In this document: positions 36,601 to 48,155 of the stretch, piece by piece | Layout of the letters: each line of letters starts with the position of its first letter | Position numbering within the stretch: the stretch's first letter is position 1 | Assembly: GCA_947561395.2 (NCBI GenBank) | Contig: OX387188.1 | Span: 41,163,942-41,227,941 of the forward strand | From: Buxus sempervirens | Taxonomy: Eukaryota > Streptophyta > Magnoliopsida > Buxales > Buxaceae | Reading direction: 5' to 3' | DNA: 64,000 nucleotides | The notes under the pieces: model-generated | Database searches by the model: none | The model's input: the letters and a program-made list of their open reading frames with translations, nothing else | Told to the model about the DNA's origin: nothing | Translations under genes and position numbers: made by a program

Positions 36601-39600
36601 TAGTGATATCTGTACTATCAATGCAGGTTCCCAAGAAAAAAAAAAAAAGAAGCTCCCTCTTTTTTTCCTATTTCAAAAAAAAAAAAAAGAAGGCTGAAAA
36701 TAGTAGTGAATTTAATCTTCCACAACATGTTCCCACTGACAGTGTAGTTTGAAGTTCGAAGCATTATCTATTTACTGAGGAACAATTACATAAACTAATT
36801 GTTGTAAGAAGAATCAAAATTAACCAATCATCTGATGGTAATTTTTAAGATCTTTTTTTTGGTTTTCCCTACTGTTAAAGAGTCCTGATCAAATATGGCT
36901 ATAATTGAATCATATAATAGATCATTTTTTAAGCAAAACCACAACTAATTTATAAGCTCATAAAAACTAGATATGGCACATATAAGCATGACGTACACGA
37001 TATGTTGTCCAGTTTCCCTCTATCACAACTTCAATTCCGGCTCCATGCCACTCATCCTTGTTGTCACGCTTTTCGTGTAAATGAACATGAGGAATGTTCC
37101 TATATTTTAAAGGCAATAAATGTCATCTATCAATAGTTATATTTTACAAGACAGATAGATACATAAAAGAAAGTTAGATAGCAATAAATAGATGGAAGAA
37201 AGATCAGCTTAAAGCATAAATGCATAGTAATACCTGTACAACTTTCATAGTTCATATGCATGAATAGATTTTATTAGTAGCTAGGGAGATTATTGTAATC
37301 GACATATAACATTTCAAATGATATTAGGGGTCACTATCAGAAAAACTGGACCAAGAAAAGCCATATTCTAAAGCATAATCACTTAACAACCACTGCTAGA
37401 GTCAAAAGTCCCAAAAAGAAACATTTGACTTTCCCATTTGTTGTCCATTTATGTGCATTTAAGTCCCGGTATCCTAATTCACAGCTTCCCATAACTCCTA
37501 TCTGGTATGGTTCCCCATACAGGGAAAGATGCGGAGACAATAGGATCATAGGTTTCCAAAATGAAGACATATTTCGTGTTTCTTTAAAAAAACTGGGTAC
37601 AATATGAGTCTAGCTAAGAAACAAGAGAAAAACGTGATTTTAAAATAAAAAAAAGTTAAGACTAGTTGGAAAGTAAAGAAGTTCAGAAGGAATGGGAAAT
37701 ATAGAAAATATTAGGGATCAGAAATCAGATTCCGGTCCCCGCTAACGATAGATAACAGTTGCTTCTGAGAATTGGTTTTTTTTTTTTTAACTGTTGACCT
37801 TAAATCTGAGACCATTCCGACTTCCAAAGCTTGAGAACTTTCCTGCAAAGTTCTATATGATGGTTGAGGAGGGAGTCAGTAGAAGGCCACAAAAGAGAAG
37901 GGATATCAAATAAGGAATGCCATAGCCGTCAATGGAATTTTAGGCATACTAAACTACAATTGGCTGTTTAGGTCAAGAAATTTTCACCATTGGATGTTTT
38001 TGTTGGTCCCATTTGTCTAATAGTAGGCCTTTGGGTGTCTTGAAATGTTACATTGTCAATCAGAACCACTGTCCCTCATATTAAGCTAAGATAGAGAACT
38101 TTAATGATAATAACTACAGTTCTAAACATACCGACGAATGTCTATATCCAGCCTGCAGAATGAAATATAACCTTGGCCTCTCATTGATGAAGAAATTTCT
38201 ATAGGAAGACCTGTACTCATCTTGGACCAAATCAATGCCTGCACAAGCTCATAAAAAGGTCAGAGATTCAAGTATCAATATCATAGTTTGCCAAAACATG
38301 AAACATAGCAAGAAAATAAGTTCAATCGTCCCATCTATAGAATTTTTATAGATGATTACATAGATACAATAAATGGAAGCTGCAAACTTAGGTGATAGGA
38401 AGAAGAAACAGGTCATGCTGTTTATACCATCAACCAGATTCCAATGAAAAATATTTTTTCAAAATTCACAAGTAATGCTGTAGCTTATGTACTACTGCTT
38501 GATTTACACCAAGCACAGGTTGACTGAACCAGCTTGTGATTCAGAAAAGCACTATTGTCATATGTTATGATAATATTTAGAACAACATACAAGAGATTAC
38601 CATGCATTCTGCCTCAGATCACAGACAAAATGAATCTAAAGGAGACGATTATGAAGTCACAACTGTAACAAATGTAACCAAAATTTACCATTTTAGCACC
38701 AAGACCAAACTTTCCTCGTGTCTGTTTTAAGCCGTATTTTGTCCCAGATAGAACTGCATAATTATATGCATAAAATGAAAAATCTTACTGCACCGAAATC
38801 ATCAAATATCACATTCTTAATGATTCTTCATACGGTGAACAAAACTGCAATTAAAACCCGTAGTGCAAGAATTGCTTCAGAGATAAATGGAATACAATAA
38901 GGTAGTTTGAAACCTCTTCCAAACATATTTGGGATGTCATCATGTGGCATTCCTCTTCCATTATCCTACACCAAAACAAAAGGCAATATGAACAAAGTCC
39001 AATCAACCACAACAGACAGTTTTAAAGCAATTTATATTGTTATAACAACCACGATGATGACGATGATTACCAGATGCTTTATTCCAACCCAACTTGTCAG
39101 GAACATTAATCCAGTTCTACTATCCCAATCCCAAGAACAAAAAATACAACCAGAAATATGTTCCATTTTCCAAAAAACCGGGTTATCAAAGCATACCTTA
39201 CAAATCACCCTGAAAAATGAGGCCTCGCCTCGACCCCTTAAGCCCTTCGAAGGCGGAGGCTCTTTGACCTTTTTCCCAAGGGAAGCATTCCTTGCTTGAA
39301 TTTCTTGATGTCTGGCTTCTTTGGCAAGTCGTTTCTGTATAAATGCATTCAAGCATTTAGTATGAGAAAACTTAAATTTATCAGCCACTGAGAATTTGTA
39401 ATAGTTTCAGAATTTCCTCGCATATAAGAAAAAAATATCTTCAAGCCAATGGTGGACATTACACTAAGTAGATAAAATAGAGAAAACTAAAATAAATAAA
39501 AAATGACATTCCTGGGGTGAAATAACTTGGAAAATGAAACAAAGCCTATTCACCAAACATCAAATTGCATTACAGAATATCATTACTAGGATCCATTATT

Positions 39601-40465
39601 TGGATCAAAACATGGATACCTCTGTATGTGTGTGTGTTGCATACCTCACGAGCCTTGGCCGACTCAAAATCATCATATAGTTCCTCATCAACACGTTCCC
39701 GGTCAACAAGGCCGATCATAGAATTAAATTTGCTTTTCCCAATCTCCTCTCTGCAATTGCCAAATTAATTCACGATATTAAATACAAGGAAAAACTATTA
39801 AAAAAATGGCAGCTATATCATGAATGCCTGCATGTTCAAGCAAGGAATACATCCTTCTATGGTTACGCATGTGAGCACATATAATTGCTTACATTGTTAC
39901 TTCAACTACGGGAAGCTCGGAGATGGATTCTGCAGAATCCAGGGAATTCTCAACAAGCTCTCTAACAGTCGTGTAAAGACATTTCCCGGGCTGAGATTCA
40001 AGGACCCACATCAGAATCATATAAACAAAGTTAAAAATCCTGTTCACTAACTCGAAGTCGCAAGAAGATTAGAACATGGAAATTTGCAGCTAATTTCAAA
40101 CTTATAAAGATGGATGACCCTTTATAAATGAGGAATTACAGAGTTTGTTAATAATCACAAAATTATTTACTGCAGAAAATTTCAACGAACTAAATTGCAA
40201 TTCACGAGGATGATCAAAAGCTTACGTTATCAAATCCGGCAATGTTTTTATTCTCGGCAAAGAACTCCGCGGGGGATTCTGCAAAAGAAACGTCCATTAC
40301 CTCAAAGGTAAAGAATTAAAAAAATAATAATGAGAAAAAAATCCAAGAGCTTCCGTGGATGGAAAACCAACTCTGTTTTAGAGCGCTCTCCTTCGCCTTC
40401 TTAGGCGTCTTAGATCTTCCTTTCTTCGGTTCGATCGGACTCTCGCTGCTTCCCTCGGTATCCAT
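30601..40465 (-). CDS. TOP6B: DNA topoisomerase VI subunit B
   Basis: Nineteen exons join in phase to 673 aa (Arabidopsis about 670): 40465-40372, 40278-40226, 39990-39893, 39750-39645, 39334-39197, 38965-38914, 38753-38689, 38238-38132, 37099-36997, 36060-35975, 35883-35687, 34439-34324, 34170-34085, 33863-33791, 33091-33000, 32880-32742, 32640-32546, 31338-31164 and 30747-30601. The GHKL ATPase shows the N-box RELVENSLDSAES, the DNGRGMPHDD motif and GRGK-like glycines in QTRGKFGLGAKM. The transducer region includes TQDKIGVFVSIVS. A Lys/Arg-rich insert (about residues 95-160) is typical of plants. With SPO11-3 (TOP6A), RHL1 and BIN4 this enzyme decatenates DNA during endoreduplication in the nucleus. 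No disabling change was seen; the start follows a Ser/Lys-rich N-terminus as in relatives. Confidence 0.97.
31639..31866. mobile_element. Possible MITE in TOP6B intron 18 (imperfect ends)
   Basis: The left end TGCATTTGTTTCTGGGAGAATG and the right end, read on the minus strand as TTGCTTTTGGATACTGAGA then AAATG, agree at most positions with one gap. Ends of this kind are seen in Harbinger/hAT-like MITEs. The target duplication is uncertain, so this is tentative. Confidence 0.3.
36507..36648 (+). mobile_element. Probable tRNA-derived SINE
   Basis: GGAATAGTGGTAAGACATCC (A-box-like, near 36522) is followed at about 45 nt by GGGATTAGATTCC (B-box-like, near 36568). A short body ends in a poly(A) of about 12 near 36637-36648. 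Flanks starting AGCT and ending in CTTC/T-rich sequence could be a decayed target duplication. It lies in TOP6B intron 9, opposite to the gene. Confidence 0.6.
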
Positions 40466-42684
40466 CAAAACAACCTAAATGAAGAAGTAAAGCTGGAAGT
40501 ACTAGGAGCAATAAAGATGACCGTTGAGCATGAATTCATTTACAGAAGAAGCTCTAGGGATAGGGATTCCCCCCGGAAGAAGGTACCTGAGAAACGTGAA
40601 CTGGAAAACGAGCTTTACCCCTGCTTGGCAAAGCAAACATAGGGTAAGTAACTGGAACCAATTGTGATCGTGTAGCGCAATGTTCATCAAGGTTGATGGT
40701 GCTTTGCGCGTAGGCCGTACAAGTGTACGCAGCCGACGAACGTGATTAAACAACCGTTAACTTTGAATACGACAACCGTTAAGATGGACGCTCCTTATTG
40801 CAAAATTCCCGACAATGAAATTCCGTGCTAAATAAAATTTGTGGGAGGCGCGTTATAAAATGAATTTACACGTACCTTTTCTGGGCGTCGAAAAATCAAA
40901 TAATTTGAATGCTCAGAATGCGACCGCGACATCATTGTCCCGTCGCTGCCTTCTTCTTAGAGCATTGAAAGACCAAAGACGGGATTCGCTTTACCAGCGC
41001 GCAGCGCCCCCCGGCCGCGTGAAAAAAGAATTATGGTTTTAAAGTGATGCTTTTTACGGGTAATTTATATTCAGTGACACAATCAGTGGCGGAACCACGT
41101 TGTGGTTAAGGGGGCAATTTTTTAATTAAAATTTATGTTTTGCCTCTCCTAAAATTTCTGGTTTGCCCCCCCAAATTCATTGAAAATTTTTATATTTCAT
41201 GAAAATCCCTTCTAAAATTTCTGTTTTGTCCTCCAACTCATTGAAATTTTTATATTTTATGAGAACCCCCTCTAAAATTTTTGGTTTTCCCCCACAATTC
41301 ATTGAAATTTTTATATTTTATAAGAACCCCCTCTAAAATTTCTGATTCTCCCCCAACTTATTGAAATTTTTATATTTTATGGGAAGTGTTAATTGAAAAT
41401 CCCCCGAAGATTTGGAGTCCTGGTTCCGCCACTGGACACAATTCTAGGTAATTGTAAATTTTAGTTATACTTTTTAAAATAATTGAGAAATGGTGTCATT
41501 TTACTGATGAGTATATTTAAAAATACCTTGAGAGTAATAAACCTCGTCAAAATCAGTTGAACAGTTTTGTGTTCGATCAGGGTAAAAATTAAGGGCAAAC
41601 AACTGAACAGGACGGCAGCTTCCATCTCAAGTCTAAATACATTGATTCCACGTGAGATACCGATTTCAAGTGTTTGCACCAAAAAATGATAGAAAGAAGC
41701 TCGACAGGACGTGAACTGTTTTGTAAATTTTTAATTACACTTCACATAATCCTCTCAAAAGCTCCATTATTAATAATGGTGTAGACAGAGACTCCACGGG
41801 TTGTGAACCATAGCATGTAGGAACCCTTATGTGCTTAAGTTGTTCTGCACTTCTGCCTTCATGTTGAGGGTAGCCATGCGTAAATACACAGCTACTATAA
41901 AACCTGTGTTGAAACCAACTCATCCCCGGGTCCCTGATGTGATGAGACATTGGCTTTTACCATCTCATTGAACTGTGGCCCACTTTGTTCACCTCCGCCC
42001 AGATATTCTTTGGTGAAAAGGGAATTAGGCAAGGCTGTAATTGGAAATTAAGTATGTCTAAATAAACTTTCTTGTCACGCCAGGAAAGAAAGTGGTCCTC
42101 CGTGGGTTGAAGTCTTGAAGAATTCCATTTTAGATTTGATTGCGGGAAACCAGCTCAATGACGCGTTCAAATCCGTTGACCAAGGTCTATGCTCCGTTTT
42201 AGATATTTTTTTTATAAAAATATAATTTATTTAAGTTACTTTATTAAGCCTCTCTTTTTCTTAGTTATTTTACGCAGTTTGACTGGACAGACTGTCCGTA
42301 ATTAAGAAAATGAAAGATTAAAGAAAATAACAAACTTTCAACGTCTTCTGCATTGATCCAGCGGCAAACCATGTAGCATCCATGGGATACTGTCATGTGT
42401 AACATCTCACGGATGTTATTAACAAACTCTTAAAAAAAAAGTAAAATGTTAGTTGAAACCACCTGTAAATCAAAGAAAAATAGAAACTTTGATACACAAA
42501 CAAATAGACAAATTACATAAATCCACAAATACATAGATAAACATGTCCACACAAGCTCGCCCGCCCGCGAGCACACATATATTCAATTGCATATTATTGT
42601 CATGTAATTACATGGCAGTTTTGATTCGTGTCTTCTCAATGGTCCAAAAAATAATGGAAAGAAACTCAAAAATGAAAGGCCATT
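40466..42684. other. Intergenic: TOP6B promoter and SHW1-like 3' flank
   Basis: This region includes a GC-richer, CpG-bearing stretch (about 40640-41040) that is a likely TOP6B promoter. It also contains the hAT-type element at 41084-41434. The rest (41443-42684) is AT-rich with no recognised coding region. Confidence 0.5.
41084..41434. mobile_element. Non-autonomous hAT element with 8-bp target duplication
   Basis: The termini are CAGTGGCGGAACCA at the left and its inverse at the right (14 bp). They are flanked by a perfect 8-bp direct repeat GACACAAT (41076-41083 and 41435-41442). TIRs starting CAGTGGCGGA and 8-bp duplications are hAT hallmarks. The 351-bp interior is not coding. It is about four tandem units of about 60 bp, each with CTAAAATTT, a C-run and CATTGAAATTTTTATATTTT. 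The perfect duplication suggests recent arrival. Confidence 0.92.
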
Positions 42685-44024
42685 CTAGTGAACTGTTCTA
42701 AGATAAACTCCCTGGAAAAAAAATTTTATGGTGGCAGGGACAGTACAGTAGATTGAGTGTGGAAAATGAAAATTATATCGAATTTGGCATGTGTTAAGAT
42801 TGCTAACTGATACCTCCAGAAGAGCTTTAACAATAGATAGAGTAGTCAAGAGAAGAACTCCATCCACTGCAAATGAGACCTGGATTTGCCATGTAAGCAA
42901 TATAATTAGAAGATATTTGCTCCGAGCGGGAAAGCTTTCATCTGTTTTAACATGGAAAAATAGAAGCCTGAAGAAATTCCAATAAAACCATTATTCTGCA
43001 TAGAATATAAATGCAAGAGGCAAGTCATTTCCTGTTTGCGTTTTAAACATGTTTCAAGCATAGATAATAGGTTATTGAAACAAGCTGTTTTAAAGATGTT
43101 TTTTAAAAACAACCCAGATTCAATCATCTAATTCTTGGTAATTAGAAATTAATGATGCTTCTTTTTAAATTATTAAAATGATTTTCATTTCAGTATTCAC
43201 AAAGGATTTTTTTTTTTTTTCAAAAATACATTTAAAACATTTCTTAACCTCGTTAACAGGTGATAACAAACAATTTGTTTACAAGCTCAGGGTATTTTTT
43301 TAGAAAAATCTTTTGTGAATAGTAACATAAAAATGACATTTATTTTCAATTATTTTGTAAAAGCATCACTACTTTTCAATTACAATTTACAAAGAAGAAA
43401 CGGAACGGCTAGATGTATATCTTCACAAAAATCGCACTACAAAATCACTCAAAAAGAGTTCATATTTTGATGATTTCTCGAACAACAACCCATGGAACTC
43501 GATTCATAGAGAATTCAGTTCGATATAAGATATTGGTAGTAGCGTCCCGTAAAGAGCAACCGAAGAATGAAAGAAGATTCCGGAAATACCAACTGCGGCG
43601 ATGAAGGCATGGGCAAGACAGAACGGATAGCCATTTTAGCCCTCTTAAAGACCTTCTTGAACATGCTTTGGAAAAATCTTAATAATAAATCGACGCTGTT
43701 TTCGGTTTCATCATCCTCCATTTCTTCGTTGCCATCGAAGAAAGCTTGCTCTAGTGGCTCTGGCTCTTCTTCTGTAGAACCATTCAGCTGCGAATGGATA
43801 CAAAGGAAAAATAAAGGATTAGATACCGGGACAAAAGAGTGAAATTGACATAGACGAACCTTGGACTGGCAAATGTCAGTTCTAGGGCATCCGGTGCGTC
43901 TGGTTTGGAAACGGAGACAACGCGTTTGATGAGGACATTTAAGCCTCGGAGGAAAGGAGCGATAAGACCGGACTCTGGTCGACAAAACGAGGATCAGCGG
44001 AGAAAGGGTCGCAGAATCTGCCAT
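42685..44024 (-). CDS. Small protein resembling SHORT HYPOCOTYL IN WHITE LIGHT 1
   Basis: Four exons join in phase to 151 aa: 44024-43860, 43787-43590, 42879-42814 and 42711-42685. Exon 1 encodes a basic, Ser/Arg-rich N-terminus that could be a chloroplast transit peptide. Exon 2 has an acidic stretch followed by LLLRFFQSMFKKVFKRAKMA and RSVLP. Exon 3 gives VSFAVDGVLLLTTLSIVKAL, a hydrophobic segment. This order resembles my recollection of SHW1, a negative regulator of seedling photomorphogenesis. The conserved hydrophobic end I would expect after KALLEV (a VCTLG-like segment) was not found. The last exon, GVYLRTVH, is inferred from splice signals only, and reading through exon 3 is an alternative. 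An in-frame upstream ATG at 44099 lies inside the neighbouring transposon. Confidence 0.65.
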
Positions 44025-44061
44025 TGGCACTTGGGAGTTGCTACTTGCTGATGATTTTGTT

Positions 44062-45900
44062 TTGGGCAAATTACACTTACCTCGCTTGAGGTAGAGCATA
44101 ATTACACTTACCTATCACCCTTGAGGTTTAAGTGGGAACACCCCCTCACAACAATTTCCGTAAAAAACATAACAGTAAGTCTGAAAATGGGGTTAACTCA
44201 CAAAATTACCTAAATGTCATTTAGTAAAATGACACTCTTGCCCCAATCTCTAATCTCGTCCATCTTGTTCTTCCATGTTCTTCCTCGTTTTTCTCTGTCT
44301 TTCTCCCATCTCCTACCACTAGCGAAGCTCCCGATCTGTCCCTAAGTCCTGATCTAACTTGACATTTCATAATCAAGCAAACAGAACGAACTATCATCTC
44401 TAACTCTAGAACTTCCTTTCCCTATATCTCCACGAGATAATTTGAGAGTAACCAGACAGGTCGTGAAAGATCAAAACCCTAGTTTCTCAACTGAAGGGAT
44501 GCACTTGCCAGATCAAAAAATTTAAAATCTCTATCACATTAAGTGAAATGCAACATATTAGGATCAAGGTAAACCTAATCACTACTCTAGAACAGATCAA
44601 CACTCGTAATCAGAATAAAAATGCAACTAACGACGAAGTGACATATAGAGGAAACGAGGAAATCGTTCGATACTTCAATGGATTAAGCCCTAAAGTTGAA
44701 ATACTTACACCAACAACAACCAAACAGAAAGCAGAGATTTCAAGCTGAAACTGAAAATAACTTCAGAAACAAATCCAATTAACCTCTAAGGATCTCGATC
44801 CTCTGCGAGGACGACGGTGAGACTCGTGGAACTGCTCCCATCGCCGACCTCAGTGTATCCAACGGTGTATTGGCCTGCGAAGGTAGTTCGGCTGAGGTGT
44901 GGAAGCTTCCCGGAGGCACACCCGTAGTAAGTCAGACGAGCAAGGCAAGCTTGCTTCCTCGACTTGTGACGTGGCGGAAATCGGAGGATATCGCTTTGAA
45001 GATCATGTTCTCCATCAAATGCGAGATGCGCAGGTGCCCGTTCACGTTAGCTTTGGGGGAACCGAATCTCGCCGGCAAGCCTAACCTCGAATAAGACCTC
45101 ATCTGCAGACCGACCGATCTTCATTCCTCGAAGAAAAGCCCCTTCGATCACAAGAACCGGGCGCTGCTCACCATTCACCAGATAATGGAATCATGGATCT
45201 TCGCATTTCGACAGCTTCTAGAACGGATTGTTGAGAGGATTGATCAGCAAGATATGGAAAGAGCAGCAAGCAATTGTTGGTTACTCGAGAGAATATGGAA
45301 ACTTCTGTCAGAGATAGAAGATCTCCACCTTATGGTGGATCCGGACGATTTCCTCTGTCTCAAGAATCAGCTTGCTATAAGAGTAACATCACAGTCGCAG
45401 GGGTAGGAACTGTCCGACGATAACACACTCACGAGATCTAAAAGACAACAAATAGGAACCCTAGTTCATCTCGTCCTTCAAACGAGAATGACTTACAAGG
45501 GGTGGTGGTGGTTTTCCCTCCAGAAAGGGCCCGAAAGGGATCAAGAGGGAAACTAAGGGCTGCTAAAATGTTTTCCCTTTTTTCATTTTTATTATTTTTA
45601 TTTTTTTAGGAGAGATAGAATGCCAATTAGAGAAAATCAGTGGAATAAATAGATATTTATTACATTTACGAAATTCTCACTTATGGGCAAGAGTGCCATT
45701 TTACTAAATGGCATTTAGGTAATTGTGCGAGTTAACCCCATTTTCAGACCTACCGTTATGTTTTTTATGGAAATTGCTGTGAGGGGGTGTTATTGTGACC
45801 CCCACTTAAGCCTCAAGGGTGACAGTGTTATATCAGAAACTCCAAGGGAGATAAGTATAATTATGCTATACCTCAAGGGAGGTAAGTGTAATTTGCCCAA
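44062..45900. mobile_element. Long-TIR transposon carrying a host gene fragment (Pack-MULE-like)
   Basis: The termini are inverted repeats: left 44062-44243 (182 bp) and right 45685-45900 (216 bp, with extra internal sequence). Both begin TTGGGCAAATTACACTTACC from their own end and finish at CTCTTGCCC. The arms are highly similar with scattered substitutions. The 1.4-kb interior holds no transposase but contains a fragment of an HSPRO-type plant gene (44795-45406). Long TIRs plus a captured host gene fit the Pack-MULE pattern of the Mutator superfamily. No 8-11-bp target duplication is evident at either end choice, so the superfamily is inferred from structure. Confidence 0.8.
44795..45406 (+). 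pseudogene. HSPRO1/2-like gene fragment captured in a transposon
   Basis: A single plus-strand frame reads EDDGETRGTAPIADLSVSNG from about 44807, continues with ACEGSSAEVWKLPGGTPVVS and, further on, MESWIFAFRQLLERIVERI and ERIWKLLSEIEDLHLMVDPD. From memory this matches the middle of plant HSPRO proteins (nematode-resistance HSPRO family, about 470 aa). About 200 aa are represented, with neither end of the gene and one in-frame stop (TAA at 45092). It is a partial copy, not a working gene. Confidence 0.85.
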
Positions 45901-46066
45901 TAAATAATAATTGTTTAACTAATTAAAATTTAATTATATTATATTATATTATATCAGTAAAATAAATATTTCTCGTAAAAATAATAGTAAAATAAATGTT
46001 TAAATTAAGATATATCTAAAAATTAACTATTCTTCTTTGTTTTCATTTTTAGTAACTATTATTATA

Positions 46067-46913
46067 GTTGCATCTCTTTCAAGAATTGATGGCCTTGAAT
46101 TGAAGATAGGGTTTGCAAAAGGGCGACGAACTTAGGGTTTGCGGTTTTCGTGATCGATGAAGGCCATCTCCGACAAATATACGGCATCGCTTCTAGTTTT
46201 CTTCAAGTTCTTTGTGTCTGGCTTTCTCAAAGGTTCGAGTTGAGCGGCTCCTCAACAACGTTCCATATCTAATGGAGCTCACTGTCAATGTTGACGACGA
46301 TGAGGCTGAGGGCGACGACGACGACGGTCGGCGACAGTCCAGTCTTGTATGGACCGGTAGTTTCTGCAGACTGGTTGATCGTCCTCTGCCTTGGCACTTC
46401 ATCACTGTTGCTAGTGTTTGGTCGTGGGTTGTTTTTAATGTTGTTCTTTCATTTTGTTATCATTTTTTTGTTAATAGTTGTTGTTTGGTCTGGCCAATAC
46501 TCGTCTCCGATCAAGGACGATGGGCTTTTTTGTATGTCCAGGTGATGCTTGGAGTTACATTCCAGGGTGCTTCGTCAACAGTAGGGTCGTCTTTGTGCCT
46601 CCTTTCGGCAAGTTAGTTAACGACTTTGTCCCCTTTGTGAACTCCTCAAATCCGCATGTTAGCGAACCCTTTGTCAGGTGATCCTAATGGTTCTTCATCG
46701 GGTCTTCCGGCCGTTGCTGTATGCCTGACTTTATTTTTGTTTCACACGAATATTACGACTAATGTTGGTGGATGTGTCATTGGCTCTGCGGCCCCGGGCT
46801 TCACGGATCTTTTGTGTTTGTTCAAGTATTCAGGGGTGTATGTTGATCTATATCATGTACTACTTTTTGTTAATGAAATTGCCTAATCCAGGCTTTCCAC
46901 AAAAAAAAACAAA
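46067..46913 (+). mobile_element. Poly(A)-tailed retroposon with 13-bp target duplication
   Basis: It is flanked by a perfect 13-bp direct repeat AACTATTATTATA (46054-46066 and 46914-46926) and ends in an A-rich tail (about 46899-46913). This is the signature of LINE-machinery insertion. The 847-bp body is GC-richer than its surroundings. It has several short overlapping frames, for example one starting at the ATG at 46157 (MKAISDKYTASLLVFFKFF...), but nothing I recognise. It could be a deleted LINE or a retrocopied transcript. The perfect duplication indicates a young insertion. Confidence 0.82.
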
Positions 46914-47033
46914 AACTATTATTATAATTCTGAGACATATCACCAACAATCGCAACTAAGAACACAAATATCTTTTCTATGAAGAGACACTGGCAATTGC
47001 AAATTCAGTAAATTTTTTCAAAAATAAAGAAGT

Positions 47034-47625
47034 ATATATTTGATTATTAATTTATTTAAAGATAGTTATGGGTTTCTAGGACTCTGAAAAGATAAGGTTT
47101 AATAATATAATTTTAATTTAATTAAAAATAGCATTGGAGAAAATGTATTTTTTTAATTTAAAAAGTATGACAATGTATATAAATTGTTGGATGAAATATT
47201 GATTTGCCTTATAATCGAGAATGAGTACACTCAAACTCAATTGTTTTGAAGAGTGTAACTAATTTACAATTATTAAGAAGTAGGTGACTGAACTCAATTT
47301 ATTTTTAAAAATAGATTACCGAAATCAGTTTACTCAAACCTGTATCCAGGTTGCACTGTTTTTTCTTGTGTGAAGGTTTTTTTGTAAAAACTTACTTTTC
47401 GATTTGAATTAATATTTTTTCCATTGTTAATCATACGATCTTTTGTTGTGTTCTTGAGTTTTATTTTATTGTGTTTTGAATATTAGCATTCTTTTGAAAA
47501 AGAGTGAAATATATCTTTGATTATTTTCATTATTAATTTAGTTAAAAGATAATTATGGGTTTTTAGGACTCTAAAAAGATAAGGATTAATTATATAATTT
47601 TAATTTAGTTAAAGATAATATTGGA
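47034..47625 (+). repeat. Pair of direct repeats of about 110 bp, 475 bp apart
   Basis: About 47034-47145 and 47515-47625 share, in order, TTGATTATT, TTATGGGTTT, AGGACTCT, AAAAGATAAGG and ATATAATTTTAATTTA, then ATTGGAGAAA. Identity is high with small gaps. The 370 bp between is AT-rich and not coding. No terminal signature or target duplication was seen, so the origin is open. Confidence 0.75.
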
Positions 47626-48103
47626 GAAAGGGATGTCCACGTAGAGGAGAGAGAAAGTGGTGTTTTTATATTCTGCTTTAGCATATATAATATATATGAT
47701 ATGATATGAGACAAATAAAATTTGAATTAATACATCATTATTTGATCACTAACTTAAAGTTTATAATATCTTATTATTATTTGTTTCAAAAATTATCTCA
47801 TCGGATTCGAATATTGGATAATCGGTTGAATTTGAATTCAAATTGAATTTCGATCTGCTTCCGATTTCAACCCGTTTACGGCCTTAAAGTTCGAAGTTCG
47901 AACATACAAGGGCCCGCTCGCACAGAGAAAGAAATAAAGTAGTGGCAAGGAACTCGTTGGGCAACCCTGCTAGCTCGGCCGAGTCACAGATCTGAACTCG
48001 TTAATCGTGATTCCGGGGAGAGAGTCGACGTGAAGGATTCGAGGCGCTTGAACGTGCATCATTGTAACCGAATCTTCTGTTCCGCTGACGAATTAATAGA
48101 GGA

Positions 48104-48155
48104 ACGAGACGGGGAGAAGAGAGAGGAGAGAGGAGCGAGGAGAGAGGAGGGATCC
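48104..48155 (+). promoter_or_regulatory. GA-rich 5' UTR/promoter tract of the PI4K gene
   Basis: A purine tract of GAGAGGAGAGAGGAGCGAGG-type repeats lies about 170-215 bp upstream of the PI4KA1 start codon. Such GA tracts are common near plant transcription starts and in 5' UTRs of housekeeping genes. A regulatory role is inferred only. Confidence 0.4.

Noticed and set aside
36507-36648. Functional tRNA gene suggested by A- and B-box-like motifs, also at 28158-28335
   Set aside because: No cloverleaf or acceptor stem was apparent and a poly(A) tail follows. A SINE fits better.
44795-45406. Functional HSPRO gene
   Set aside because: Only the middle of the protein is present, with a stop, inside a transposon with inverted ends. 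It is a captured fragment.
47034-47625. Small LTR-type element suggested by paired direct repeats
   Set aside because: No TG...CA termini, primer-binding-like site, polypurine tract or target duplication could be seen, so I list only direct repeats.
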